In this document: one piece after another, positions 43,468 to 55,892 of the stretch | How the letters are laid out: the number at the start of each line of letters is the position of its first letter | Position numbering within the stretch: the first letter of the stretch is position 1 | DNA from: Flaccisagitta enflata | Taxonomy: Eukaryota; Chaetognatha; Sagittoidea; Aphragmophora | NCBI GenBank assembly: GCA_965153355.1 | Contig: OZ231126.1 | Location: 930,001 to 994,000, forward strand | DNA: 64,000 bases | Reading direction: 5' to 3' | Position numbers and translations under genes: made by a program | Notes under the pieces: generated by a model | The model's database searches: none | Told to the model about the DNA's origin: nothing | Seen by the model: only the letters and a program-made list of their open reading frames with translations

Positions 43468-44306
43468 TAACAAGGCCGGATACACGGCTACCCCAGTCGC
43501 GTGCGGGTGGGCAGGGGCCATAATTGAGGTCAGTGGAACATTTGGGCAGGAGCAATGAGGCCAAAAACCCCATTAACGCCGAAAAAGTAAAGTGTGACGG
43601 ACGGACCGACGGACGGACCGACGGACGGACCGACGGACGGACCGACAAAGCGGGGTGTAGAGTCGCGTAGCACGCGACTAAAAATCGAGTTTTCATAGTA
43701 ACAGTGGCAAAGAAAAAAACTAGACGCGATCTTTTGACTGTTGATTGCGTCGTAATAAAAAATGCTAGAACCTTTTAATCCATGGCGGTTTTAAAGATCA
43801 TCAAAAAATCTTTCATTTGAGCTCCTTCTGATCATTCTAGCTTCAAAACTTTAGAAGTTATGATGATTTAAAGATAACTACTCAAAAAACTCAAATTTTG
43901 CTTCCATCTTTTTTACAGTAACCAACTTTGTATTGATACAGCTTGTAAACGAAGCAAAATCACGAAATTCTGCTTGATGCCATCTTGTAGAGAATTAAAA
44001 ATACTTCATTTTCACCTTTGATTTCGTATCGTTTATTTCATTTTCGCGTTTTACAGAATATGTAAGACAAAACATGTCATGTTTTCTGGCGCTGAAATCT
44101 GCTCTATTTATCAATCAGGAATTTGAGTACTGAACTTCAAACTTATGTCATTTCTAAACGAATTGAGCTAAAAATTTCTGCTTGGTCTAGATTTGTAGAG
44201 TTTTTGAAGCTCTTTTATATGCTCATGGATTTTAAGCAAAAAGTATAAGTGGTTTGGAAGTTATTGATAAATATTGAGCGTCTAGTTTTTTATTTTGCCA
44301 CTGTTA
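43468..44306. mobile_element. Family A element followed by an intact family J MITE
   Basis: Family A copy 43468-43685. Family J copy 43699-44306 (608 bp) has ends TAACAGTGGCAAAGAAAAAA and TTTTTTATTTTGCCACTGTTA. Confidence 0.85.
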
Positions 44307-44501
44307 GATAGTGACTCATGGCTGTGGGCGGCATTCTTTCTCCCGTTTTCATCGTTATCATTGTGCTCATCATTATTTGCAGCCTCGTAAATCGATGATT
44401 TCTGCACCCTCGTTTTCATCTCGATCTTCATTGTCATGATGGTGCATCAGAATCGAGATCATCGTAATCATCATCGAAACTTGGGAATCACCGATTTCTT
44501 C

Positions 44502-44887
44502 TTCTACTTCTTCTTCTTCCTTTTCTTCTTCTTCTTCTTCTTCTTCTTCTTCTTCTTCTTCTTCTTCTTCTTCTTCTTCTTCTTCTTCTTCTTCTTCTTC
44601 TTCTTCTTCTTCTTCTTCTTCTTCTTCTTCTTCATCCTCTTCTTCATCTTCTTTTTCTTCTTCTTCTTCTTCTTCTTCTTCTTCTTCTTCTTCTTCTTCT
44701 TCTTCTTCTTCTTCTTCTTCTTCTTCTTCTTCTTCTTCTTCTTCATCTTCTTCTTCTTCTTCTTCTTCTTCATCTTCTTTTTCTTCTTCTTCTTCTTCTT
44801 CTTCTTCTTCTTCTTCTTCTTCTTCTTCTTCTTCTTCTTCTTCTTCTTCTTCTTCTTCTTCTTCTTCTCTTCTTCTTCTTCTTCTTC
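44502..44887. repeat. (TTC)n array, about 385 bp
   Basis: Nearly pure TTC with occasional TCA or TTT interruptions. Polypurine-polypyrimidine sequence of this type can form triplex DNA. The all-Phe, all-Lys and all-Arg frames are artefacts. Confidence 0.97.
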
Positions 44888-44899
44888 ATGCCTTCTTTG

Positions 44900-46080
<1,181 letters not shown>

Positions 46081-46224
46081 TTTAAATCTAATTTTGCATG
46101 GGCTCTTTGGGCACAAGCTCCCATTGACCTAAATATAACATTGGTAATGCTTGTAGATTATTTTCTCTAAGATAGCAGAGGAAATGATCCGAGGAAGAAT
46201 TTCTGTTACTTTTGGATCCGTCAA

Positions 46225-46325
46225 TGATGTAATTGTATGTACACAAGCATTTTGGGATGTAACCGTATGGACACAAGCATTTTGGGATGTAACTGTATGT
46301 ACACAAGCATTTTGGACAAAATGTT
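46225..46325. repeat. 33-bp tandem repeat, three copies
   Basis: GTATGTACACAAGCATTTTG GGATGTAAC units at about 46235, 46265 and 46295. Short and non-coding. Confidence 0.7.
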
Positions 46326-46589
46326 GTCAATTCAAAAATAATATAACATGTGACGCTGGGTTACAACCTCGTCGTGGACAGGGGAAGGGGGGGGGGGGTT
46401 GGGAGGGACCAGAAACCGAATTGCGTGTTTTTACACTTTTCAACCAATGGAAAAATTGTTGAACGAACCATTGGACCGATGACAAAGCCTTTGTCAGTTC
46501 AAAATTTTGAAAACTAATGTTATCAATTAGTGTTTTTAGTGGAGCAGCATTCTTCACTATAACCAAACTGTAATTGATGGAGCGGTTTA

Positions 46590-47050
46590 CTTTAACTAGT
46601 TAGTTAACTAGTTAGAATTCTCAAAACCTCTGTAGTTAACTATTCAAAATTAACTTGTTAATGAGTTAACTATTTTTTGGAAAAACTGAGCTATTTTCCC
46701 CCAAATCTATAGGATTTTTGGAAAGAAAATCAAAAAAAATTTTCTAGGATCTTATTCTTTTTTTTTACAGTAAAAACAGAAAAACACAGAATATTTGAGC
46801 CTAGATTGAAAAAGGGAAATATTTCTTCATAAAAGTTCAATGGAAAAGCCAATTTTTATATGAATATTTACGTGGATGTGTCAAAAAAGATACAAATTCT
46901 CAACTACTTTGGCTAGTTAACTACCAAAAAAAGTAGTTAAGGTAATTATTAACTAGTTTATTTCAATACTTTAACTAATGCCGGTCCCCTAACCCTCACT
47001 GACTGACTAGATAATACGCGCACCACTCCTAGTTTTCCAAAAGTTAGTTA
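46590..47050. mobile_element. AACTAGTTAACTAGTT-bounded repeat
   Basis: TTTAACTAGTTAGTTAACTA at the left and AATTATTAACTAGTTTATTT near 46945 are inverted. A related copy lies around 16404-17370, split by the family G MITE. TTTATT at 46957 would read AATAAA on the minus strand about 95 bp beyond the second dispanin stop. Confidence 0.55.
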
Positions 47051-47054
47051 GTAG

Positions 47055-48430
47055 TTAAGTTGTTAAAAGATCACTGTAATACTTGGTAAACCCCGATATA
47101 TTAAGAAAAACCACGAAGAAAAACGCTACAAAAGCTCCAACCACGAAGCCTTTTGTCAACCGATAATTCTTTTGCGCCTCCGTCACCTGTGACAAAAAAA
47201 GAATAAGCAAATGCAATTGGAATGGAATTGCTGATTATGACAAATGAAATGCAATCTCCCCCCCCCCTTTCACCGCGATAGGGAAATATTCAACCATCAT
47301 TGTCAACCATTTAACCACTAGATTGTCAACATGCCCAGGTAATTGTTGATAGCCAAAAATGCATTTCTAAGTATTTGATATATTCTGGAGGTTTTTCCTG
47401 TAGATTGCATGTCAATAAAACAACTAATCCCCATTTTTTCGATATATTTATGAGCTAGATTGTACTAGGTTAAAAAAAAAAAAACAAGACCAAAATCCAA
47501 TCTAGTTAGTTGTAGGGATCAATTCATCCCTGTACATTGGGTCTGTTTCTACTCATGACAATCACTTTTTTAACCGGGGCCACTCGGTCGCTCGCTACAT
47601 TTGTTCGCTCACTTACTCCATTCACGGGCTCGCTCACGCTCACTAACTCCTGGGATGGTTGAAATTCATGAATATGTGTTCACGCTGGAATTGCGTTTTA
47701 TGGGAATGATCGAGATTCTTGTCATCAGTAGAAATATACCCATTGTTACAACTTACATTGCTTACTTTACTTACAACTTACATAGTACATACCCATTGTT
47801 ACAACTTACATACCCATTGTTACAACTGACATACCCGTTGTTACAACTTACATTGCCGGCCTTGAGAGCTTCTCTGGTTTTGATGGCAAAGTAGAGAGAG
47901 ACACATCCGAGACAAAACCAGTTGCAAAAGATGCAAGTAATAATTGCCACGGGTAAGAAGTCTTTGCTGATGCCCGCCTCTTGAGTCAGGGAGGGCGCAA
48001 ACTGGCCACCAGATGGTGCTGCAGTCGGTGTCAATGAGGCCGGTTGGCAACTGTTTGGAGTTGGAACCAATGTTACGGGTTGGAAGTTGGTATGGGTGGG
48101 AGTTGCCCCGTAAGAAGTTGCTGGGTTTAGACCCACGGGCATTGACACCGAAGGGTAAGGAGTTGATACCGGTGGGTAAGGAATCGGTTCCATTGAAATT
48201 GGTGGTTGAAAATTCGCATGTCCGGGACTCGCTGATGGCTGAAACAGGTATGGGGCCCTCCCCATGGGCTCAATGTTGATTTGGGTTGGAGTGGTTGCTG
48301 GTGGGTCTGCCGTAGAATCAAACGGTGGTTTGAATCGGTCTTGTCCTGGACTTTGTGATCGACCCATTGATACTGCAGTATTGTAATCAGGAGGAGGAGC
48401 TGAAGAGGCTTTCTCCATTTCAAGATCCAT
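47055..48430 (-). CDS. CD225/dispanin family proline-rich two-helix membrane protein, copy 2
   Basis: Exon 1 is 48430-47852 and exon 2 is 47186-47055 (stop TAA). Junction GGCAAT|GTAAGT to GTCACAG|GTGACGG, phase 0, gives LKAGN|VTEAQKNYRLTKGF. Predicted 236 residues. It shares SAPPPDYN, SMGRSQSPGQD, SPGHANFQ and THTNFQPVTLVP with copy 1. Helix 1 is DFLPVAIITCIFCNWFCLGC, loop SLYFAIKTREALKAGN, helix 2 FVVGAFVAFFFVVFLNI. The C-terminus differs from copy 1 (SGFTKYYSDLLTT). The paralogue is in the same orientation about 10.9 kb away. The 5' splice site is tandemly repeated in 21-bp units; each downstream donor would add an in-frame SCNNGYV heptapeptide. Confidence 0.85.
47539..47741. mobile_element. 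Family E MITE in the dispanin-2 intron
   Basis: Ends GGGTCTGTTTCTACTCATGA and TCATCAGTAGAAATATACCC, with the CGCTCGCTACATTTGTTCGC-type core. Confidence 0.75.
47771..47862 (-). repeat. Tandem 5' splice sites of dispanin copy 2 (21-bp unit)
   Basis: TTACAACTTAC recurs at 47771, 47799, 47820 (as TTACAACTGAC) and 47841. On the minus strand these are GTAAGT, GTAAGT, GTCAGT and the true GTAAGT donor. Spacing from the true donor is 21, 42 and 70 nt. Confidence 0.88.
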
Positions 48431-48544
48431 TGTTGTGAGTCTTTTTTGTGAGATCTTTTTAATAAATCAAGCTGGGTTGAGGTATCAGTAACGGCTTTGT
48501 TGACAAAAGCGTTGCTGACGTATTGTCGATTATCAGACGATATG

Positions 48545-48830
48545 TTAACATTATCAGACGTGTGTTAACAGCAAGTCTTGTAACAGGCGCACATAAGTGC
48601 AGAAGCAACGCTAAAGTTGTTGGATCAATTGCTCTAGAAGCTCCAGAAGCTGGGTTCAGTTGCCCCAGCAGCTGGTTTGTAGTGGGACATCTCTTTTTAA
48701 CTTGCATTTGCCTCCTCATGATTGCTCTTATGTTTTGCGATGCATCAATCCTTCATCATCTTTGGGTTGCAGCTATTGGAAGAAATATTCTGGAAGCTGA
48801 TTTGTGGTGTGGCCTCTATCATCATATTGT
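48545..48830 (-). promoter_or_regulatory. 5' flank of dispanin copy 2, conserved with copy 1
   Basis: CAAGTCTTGTAACAGGCGCA, AGCTCCAGAAGCTGGGTT, GTAGTGGGACATCTCTTTTT and ATTGCTCTTATGTTTTGCGA parallel 37430-37640. Marks the extent of the duplication; promoter function is inferred only. Confidence 0.5.
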
Positions 48831-48886
48831 ATTTTCTTAGCCATGATTATTTTTTACCATTATTCTCTATCTCTGTCTCTGTCTGT

Positions 48887-48888
48887 CC

Positions 48889-48983
<95 letters not shown>
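48887..48983. repeat. (CT)n microsatellite
   Basis: About 48 CT units. Confidence 0.97.
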
Positions 48984-48986
<3 letters not shown>

Positions 48987-49332
48987 CTACAAGTTTTGCA
49001 AAACTAGTGCTAGAGTAACGATTTCTTTTTACACTTTAAGGGAAAACAGAGAAATTGACAAGCAGGCGAGTTATACTGATGGAAACAGAATGGAAGAAAA
49101 CAGCACCGTTTGACCAACGAATCAAAAAACGAACGTCGACGGAAACATCCGAATTTCGGGACTTCAAAGCGGGTCTTTTGTCCACTTCTCCTCAACTGGA
49201 ACGACATCTTGTTTTAGCTCAGTGACTTCTTTGGACTTTTGTCTTTGCTCTTTAAGAATGCCTAGGACAAAAACAAGATAACAAAATAAAGATAACAAAA
49301 ACAAGATAACAAAACAAATAAGGATCTAAAAG

Positions 49333-49863
<531 letters not shown>

Positions 49864-50217
49864 GTTCGCCACCAGATCATAGGGTCGTTAGGTCATTAGG
49901 TCATTAGGGAAATGGACTCATTTCTCCCGCGAGGGAGACCAGATTCAAATGTGACCATCCTTTCAGTCACCCAAACCCTGCATGGCACCTTCACCCTGCC
50001 TGCAACCCTCAGCCTGCATGTCGCCATCAGCCTTCATGCACCGCTCAGTCTGTATGCCTCCCACAGCCTGAATACCACCATCGCTCTGAATCTATAGACT
50101 ATACTTATATGCCCAACCCTACATTAATGCGCCTCCTATGATCAAATCACATTTCCTCTCATATTTCGCGGACGTGGTCTACACATTCAGTTTTCGCGCT
50201 TCTGTCTGTCTTGGGCC

Positions 50218-50440
50218 GCGTTCGTTTCCCGCGTTCGTTTCCCGCGTTCGCTTCCCGCGTTCGTTTCCCGCGTTCGCTTCCCGCGTTCGTTTCCCGCGTT
50301 CGTTTCCCGCGTTCGCTTCCCGCGTTCGTTTCCCGCGTTCGTTTCCCGCGTTCGTTTCCCGCGTTCGCTTCCCGCGTTCGCTTCCCGCGTTCGTTTCCCG
50401 CGTTCGCTTCCCGCGTTCGTTTCCCGCTTTCTCGTTGACG
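50218..50440. repeat. 12-bp GC-rich minisatellite, two unit types
   Basis: About 16 units of CGTTCGTTTCCC or CGTTCGCTTCCC joined as GCGTTCGYTTCC. Being 12 bp it is open in all frames. Related CG-rich imperfect repeats continue to about 50650. Confidence 0.93.
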
Positions 50441-50814
50441 TTCCGGTTCCCGCGCACTGTCTTGGGCCGCGATTGCTCGCGTCCTTGTTCACGTTCATGT
50501 TTCACGCTTCGACTGTCTTGGGGCGCGATTGCTCCGCACGCTCTCGCCTCCTCGTTCACGCTTCGTCTCTCTGGCGCACGCGTTTGCTTCTCACGCGCTT
50601 TGTCTATTTAAAGTCTCGTTTGTTTCTCATCTCACGCGCGATCGCGTTTCACTCAAACATTCAAGAAGAAGTCTGTCTTTGGGCTGCGAAATCTATTTCA
50701 CGCGAAAACTTGTTCTCCGCTTTTTTCTGTTGTTGTTGTTGTTATTCGATTTATTTCTGACAGAAATGAAACAAGATAGATGTCTTTAGTTTTGTCTATG
50801 AATATCCATGAAAA

Positions 50815-50970
50815 ATTATGCGATTTTGTAATTATGTAATTATGTAACTATGTAATTATGTAATTATGTAATTATGTAACTATGTAATTATGTTATTATG
50901 TAATTATGTCACTTTGTGATTAAGTAATTACGACATAATGTAATCACGTTAATATGTAAAAATACAATCA
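50815..50970. repeat. (GTAATTAT) minisatellite
   Basis: About 15 imperfect TATGTAAT/TATGTAAC units of 8-9 bp. Confidence 0.9.
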
Positions 50971-51140
50971 TGTTTTTGTTTGTGAAAAATGGAGCATGCG
51001 ACCAATTCCCTGTTGGGCTTGTTTTCTATTGATATGAGTTCTGTGTTAAAGCATGTGTAGATCTCTCCGTCTTGTCCCGTCGTAGGATTTTTAACAAATT
51101 TCAATTAAAAAAAAAACAAAAAAAAAAACAAACAAAAAAA

Positions 51141-51421
51141 AAACAAGGCCAACACCTAAAAGACGCGTGTGGGACATAAATGTTTGTATCGACCTGACTC
51201 CACCAGTTTCAATAAAAGCCTTGCAACCCCAAAAAATGACAAATTTACTTCTCATGACTTGTATTGACTTAAAGTGACACAGAATGACTTCAAATGACTT
51301 AAAATGACGTAAAATGACAAAGAAACGCTAAGCGTCACAGATAGACAGACTGAGAGGCCGACTGAAGGCTTGACCGACTGACGGACAGAGCGGGTCATAG
51401 AGTTGCGTGCACGCGACTAAA
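51141..51421. mobile_element. Family A' element (reverse)
   Basis: AACAAGGCCAACACCTAAAA start, GACTTAAAATGACG repeats, GGACAGAGCGGG and GAGTTGCGTGCACGCGACTA hairpin end. Confidence 0.75.
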
Positions 51422-51639
51422 AATGCTGAATGATTCTTTTGTTTTCCCAAAGCACTTATTCCACTTCATCTCCATCTCGGCTGGGTTGTCTTCCTGGACA
51501 GGGCCCTTTAAATGAAGACTTCAATAGATAAGATTTCGAATAACTAGACTGACTATCTTTCGGATCTTTAATGAGTATGGGAGCGTTCACTACTCATTAC
51601 AAGACTAAGAGTTAAGTTTTGTAAATGTTATTTATGTGC

Positions 51640-52775
51640 ACGCCACGGGGAAGGCTTTCATGGGTCAAGAAAAATTAACGGTCATAATGGAGAGTGGTTT
51701 GGGCCTCAGGAAGGTTCACTTTATCACTTCATACCAAATCGAAAATTTTCTTACTTCAAAATTTTTTTAAAATGCCGTAAAATGCCGTAAAAAGCTGTAA
51801 AATTGGCATTTTTGACAGTTTTTTTGGTTCAAAACCGCCGCTATGGTCAAAAGATGGGCAAACAATGATTATCTGGCACTAAGACACATTCACGCATATA
51901 TACAGGCCAACCCGTCATCATTCAGTATCATCTTACGCCATAAAATGCCGTAAAAAGCCGTAAAGATGGCATTTTGGACAGTTTTTGGGCAGCGGCCCCA
52001 AAGGGCCGATGTCCTGTAGAACACAGGGGGGATTTTGAGACGTCCGTCCGTCCGTCCTTCCATCCGTCCGTCCGTCCGTCCCCCCCCCCATTGACCATCA
52101 AGGCCTCGAGTTAGCCCTCCCAGGCCTCAATTTAGCCCTCCAGGCCTCAAATTAGCCCTCTTGGCTTCAAATCAGCCCCCCCTCATGCCACAAATCTGCC
52201 CTCCAGACCCCAAATCTGCCCTCCAGACCTTCAATCAGCCCTCCAAGCATAAAACCAGCCCTCCAAACCTCAAATCTGCTCTCCAAGCCTTAATTTTGCC
52301 CTCCATCCCTCAAATATGCCTTCAGTGGCCTAAATTAGCCCCTCAGGACGGACGGACGTCTCGAAATCCCCTCTGTGTTCTACAGGACATCGGCCCTTTG
52401 GGGCCGCTGCCCTGCTCTCACTCCACCTCTTTACTGGATCACTCCCAGCAGGGCATTGGGTACCGCTGACCATGTGCGATCCTTGGATAACTAGTTTTTC
52501 CCTAAACCACCGCAGCGAGTGTCTTAATACCAAATAATTATTGTTTGCCCATCTTTTGACTATAGCGACGGTTTTGGACAAAAAAAACTGTCAAAAATGC
52601 CAATTTTATGGCTTTTTACGGCATGTTACGGCATTTTAAAAAAATTTTGAAGTAAAAAAATTTTTGTTTTGGTATGAAGTGATAAACTGAACCTTCCTGA
52701 GGCCCAAACCACTCGCCATTATAACCGAGAATTTTTCATGACCTATGAAAGCCTCCCCTGTGGCGTGTGTGTTAT
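51640..52775. mobile_element. Fold-back element with a family F element in its loop
   Basis: Left arm 51640-51885 (TGGTTTGGGCCTCAGGAAGG, AAAATGCCGTAAAATGCCGT, AAAAGATGGGCAAACAATGA) recurs as complement at about 52525-52770. The loop contains family F at 51987-52476 with the GCGGCCCCAAAGGGCCGATG and TTGGGGCCGCTGCCCTGCTC ends. Confidence 0.83.
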
Positions 52776-52957
52776 CCACTCTCCAGAGCTGAAATTGTTC
52801 GGATTTCAAAGAAACTAAATAAATCATCAGAGTTTTAGGCATTCATCTGACAGTGATATGAGATTCAACATCAACTTCATTATTACATTTTAGGCCTGGC
52901 AGCCTCTAATCATTTTGCCACATATGCAACTACTGGTCGATATTTCTGTTCAAGGGA

Positions 52958-53193
52958 GGGGCTGTTTCTACTCGTGACGATCGCATTTTGAACGGACCAC
53001 TCGGTCGCTCTCCACTTTCGTTCGCTCGTACCACTCACTCCGCTCTCTCACTCCGCAGCGCTCTGCTTCGCTCGCTCAATGTATTCACAGGCTCGCTCAC
53101 TCAATTCCGTCACTCCCTCGTGGGACAGTGGAAATGCTGTGAACACATTTCACGGGAAGAAATGCGTTTTTGGCGGTCATTAGAAACACAGCC
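52958..53193. mobile_element. Family E MITE
   Basis: Ends GGGGCTGTTTCTACTCGTGA and GGTCATTAGAAACACAGCC with the GCTCACTCACTC-type core. Confidence 0.78.
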
Positions 53194-53467
53194 GCATTCC
53201 GGTAGTTTTGTCTGTTTGGGACAAAATTAAGCCAATATTTGCCCTGCCTTCTTGGAGGGAAGAAAATTACTTGAAAAACTTTGATTCAAGTTTCCTTTTT
53301 AACTCGTCAAAAAATCCCCCTGTCAATTGAATTGCTTAAATAAAGACAAACAAATGTCTACAAAATATCCTCAATGGGAACGAAGAAGAAAAGAATGAGA
53401 AGAAGTTCTTCTGTTGGAAGTTATTGTTGTCCCAGTGGTTGTGCGAGATTGAAGTGGTTGACGGAAG

Positions 53468-53760
<293 letters not shown>

Positions 53761-54332
53761 GTTGACGTCGTCTTATTAGCGTGATTAATTAACTCCGTCT
53801 TCCAGCTTTCTCCAAATTTTCCTCTTCCTTAATGCCCGCATTTCATTTGTCCGATTTATCTTTTTTGATGCCTCGCATTTTGATTTCAATGAGGAAAGTG
53901 ATTTTTAGTCGCGGACAAGCTACTCTAGAATTTGCTGTATCGGTCAGTCCATCCGTCAAAAAAAAATGTTTTTCGAGGTTTTCCGCTCCTGCCCACCCAT
54001 CTGTGATGGCGGGGGGGGGGTGGGGGGATGGACTGTGTAATGGGCTTAATGGCTTTATCAGAACGTCGCTCATTCGGTCGGTGGGCCTGTGTCCTGGTCA
54101 TGGCGGTCTACTAACGCTTTTACACGCTCCAAGACAGTCCGTCCATCCGTTCGTCCGTTGGTTGAAAACGGTTTTATTGAGTACCTAGCCTATTTTGATT
54201 GTGTTGTATTTCGTGTTGTATTTTGTCTCAGAAGTTTCTCTCTTCTGTGTCGGTGCTTTCCGACTTGTTCCTACTGCATCAACGAGATTGAGCCATTTTA
54301 GGTTGCCAGAAAAAAAAAGTCAAGCAAAAAAG

Positions 54333-54346
54333 GAGAAGAAGAAGAG

Positions 54347-54378
<32 letters not shown>

Positions 54379-54932
54379 AGAAGAAGAAGAAGAAGAAGAA
54401 GAAGAAGAAGAAGAAGAAAGAAGACGAAGGAGAAGAAGAAGAAGAAGAAGAAGAAGAAGAAGAAGAAGAAGAAGAAGAAGAAGAAGAAGAAGAAGAAGAA
54501 GAAGAAGAAGAAGAAGAAGAAGAAGAAGAAGAAGACGAAGACGACGAAGAAGAAGAAGAAGAAGAAGAAGAAGAAGAAGAAGAAGAAGAAGAAAAAGAAG
54601 AAGAAGTAGAAGAAGAAGAAGAAGAACAACAATTTACTTCCGTACTTCCGTACTCCTGTACCTGCTTCCTTACTTCCGAAGGAGAAGAAGAACTTACTCC
54701 TGTACTTCCATTCTTACTTTCGATGAAGAAGAATAAGAAGAACTTTCTTCTGTACTTCCTTACTTCCTTACTGCCGAAGAAGAAGAAGAAGAAGAAGAAG
54801 AAGAAGAAGAAGAAGAAGAAGAAGAAGAAGAAGAAGAAGAAGAAGAAGAAGAAGAAGAAGAAGAAGAAGAAGAAGAAGAAGAAGAAGAAGAAGAAGAAGA
54901 AGAAGAAGAAGAAGAAGAAGAAGAAGAAGAAG
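54333..54932. repeat. Two (GAA)n arrays
   Basis: 54333-54628 (interrupted) and 54775-54932 (pure), separated by TTACTTCCGTACTTCC-type pyrimidine sequence that is partly complementary in composition. Confidence 0.97.
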
Positions 54933-55231
54933 CAGAGCTTACTTCCGTTTACTTTTGAAATTATTTTTGACCTCTTTCAAACACAATTTTCCGTTTTATC
55001 ACGAATTAAACCATCATTTGCATAAATCATTACACAGCAACAAATTGAAACAATGTAGCGGTTTTTATATTGTGATCACCTCAATAATACTACCATGCCA
55101 TGGATCACTCGAAAGTCATTGTAGACTAAAATCCGTCTAAGTCAATCACATCATCGAGAAATGATAAAAAGAAATGGTTGTTTCGGAAAAACTCTTCAAC
55201 TTGCTCAGCACCCCGATGAATATCTTTTTGG

Positions 55232-55606
55232 ACAGCGCGCAGCGGTCGCGAAGGGGACGAAGGGGGAATGTGTCCGTCTGTCCGTTCGTCCGTCCGTCCG
55301 TCCGTCCGTCCGTCCGTCCGTCCGTCCGTTCGTCCGTCCGTCTGTACTCCATTGTGATTATCAAGAACTAATTCCTGCAGCATTGATGCCATCTTTGTCA
55401 CAGCCCCGCCAATATCATCTGTTTTTTATCTCGGTGCTTTTTAGATATGTCATCGCAATACTATAAGAGGGTCTGTCCATCCGTCCGTCCGTCCGTCCGT
55501 CCGTCCGTCCGTCCGTCCGTCCGTCCGTCCGTCCGTCCGTCCGTCCGTTACGCCTCTTCCAAAATCACACAGATGACGCATCTAGTTGCCCGCCTGGGCT
55601 TGTTTT
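55232..55606. mobile_element. Family F terminus fragment and a family D element
   Basis: CAGCGCGCAGCGGTCGCGAA with pure GTCC repeats at 55275-55342; then a family D copy 55440-55606 (AATACTATAAGAGGGTCTGT, (GTCC)n, GACGCATCTAG, CTGGGCTTGTTTT). Confidence 0.65.
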
Positions 55607-55740
55607 ATCTCAGTTCATTTATTTAAAAGTCCCTTCAATCGTTCGATCGGTCTGTCAGGCACGCTGAATTTCTTTAAACCAGTCAAAGTAGCATATCTCA
55701 TGATTGATTCTACCAAGTCTTTTTTTTTCATTTTTTTCTT

Positions 55741-55892
55741 ACCATTTCAGAATGAATAGTTTATTCGTAGGCAATGTTTGTGGAGGTTAATCTTATCATA
55801 TAATCGCTACTACAAAATCTTTTTTATTTCATCATTTCTTACCATTTCAGAATGAACAGTTTACTCGTAGGCGATGTCTGTGGAGGTTTTCA
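55741..55892 (+). repeat. 100-bp duplication of acceptor plus start-codon region of the receptor gene
   Basis: ACCATTTCAGAATGAATAGT (55741) and ACCATTTCAGAATGAACAGT (55841) head two copies. The upstream copy gives ATG and a 12-codon frame (MNSLFVGNVCGG) ending in TAA; if transcribed it is an upstream ORF. Confidence 0.85.

Noticed and set aside
50138-50611. Arg/Phe/Pro-rich frames of 100-157 residues
   Set aside because: A 12-bp minisatellite stays open in every frame; there are no splice sites or homology to support a gene.
54195-55025. 276-residue Lys/Glu-rich frame
   Set aside because: Runs through two GAA arrays with only short unrelated sequence between.
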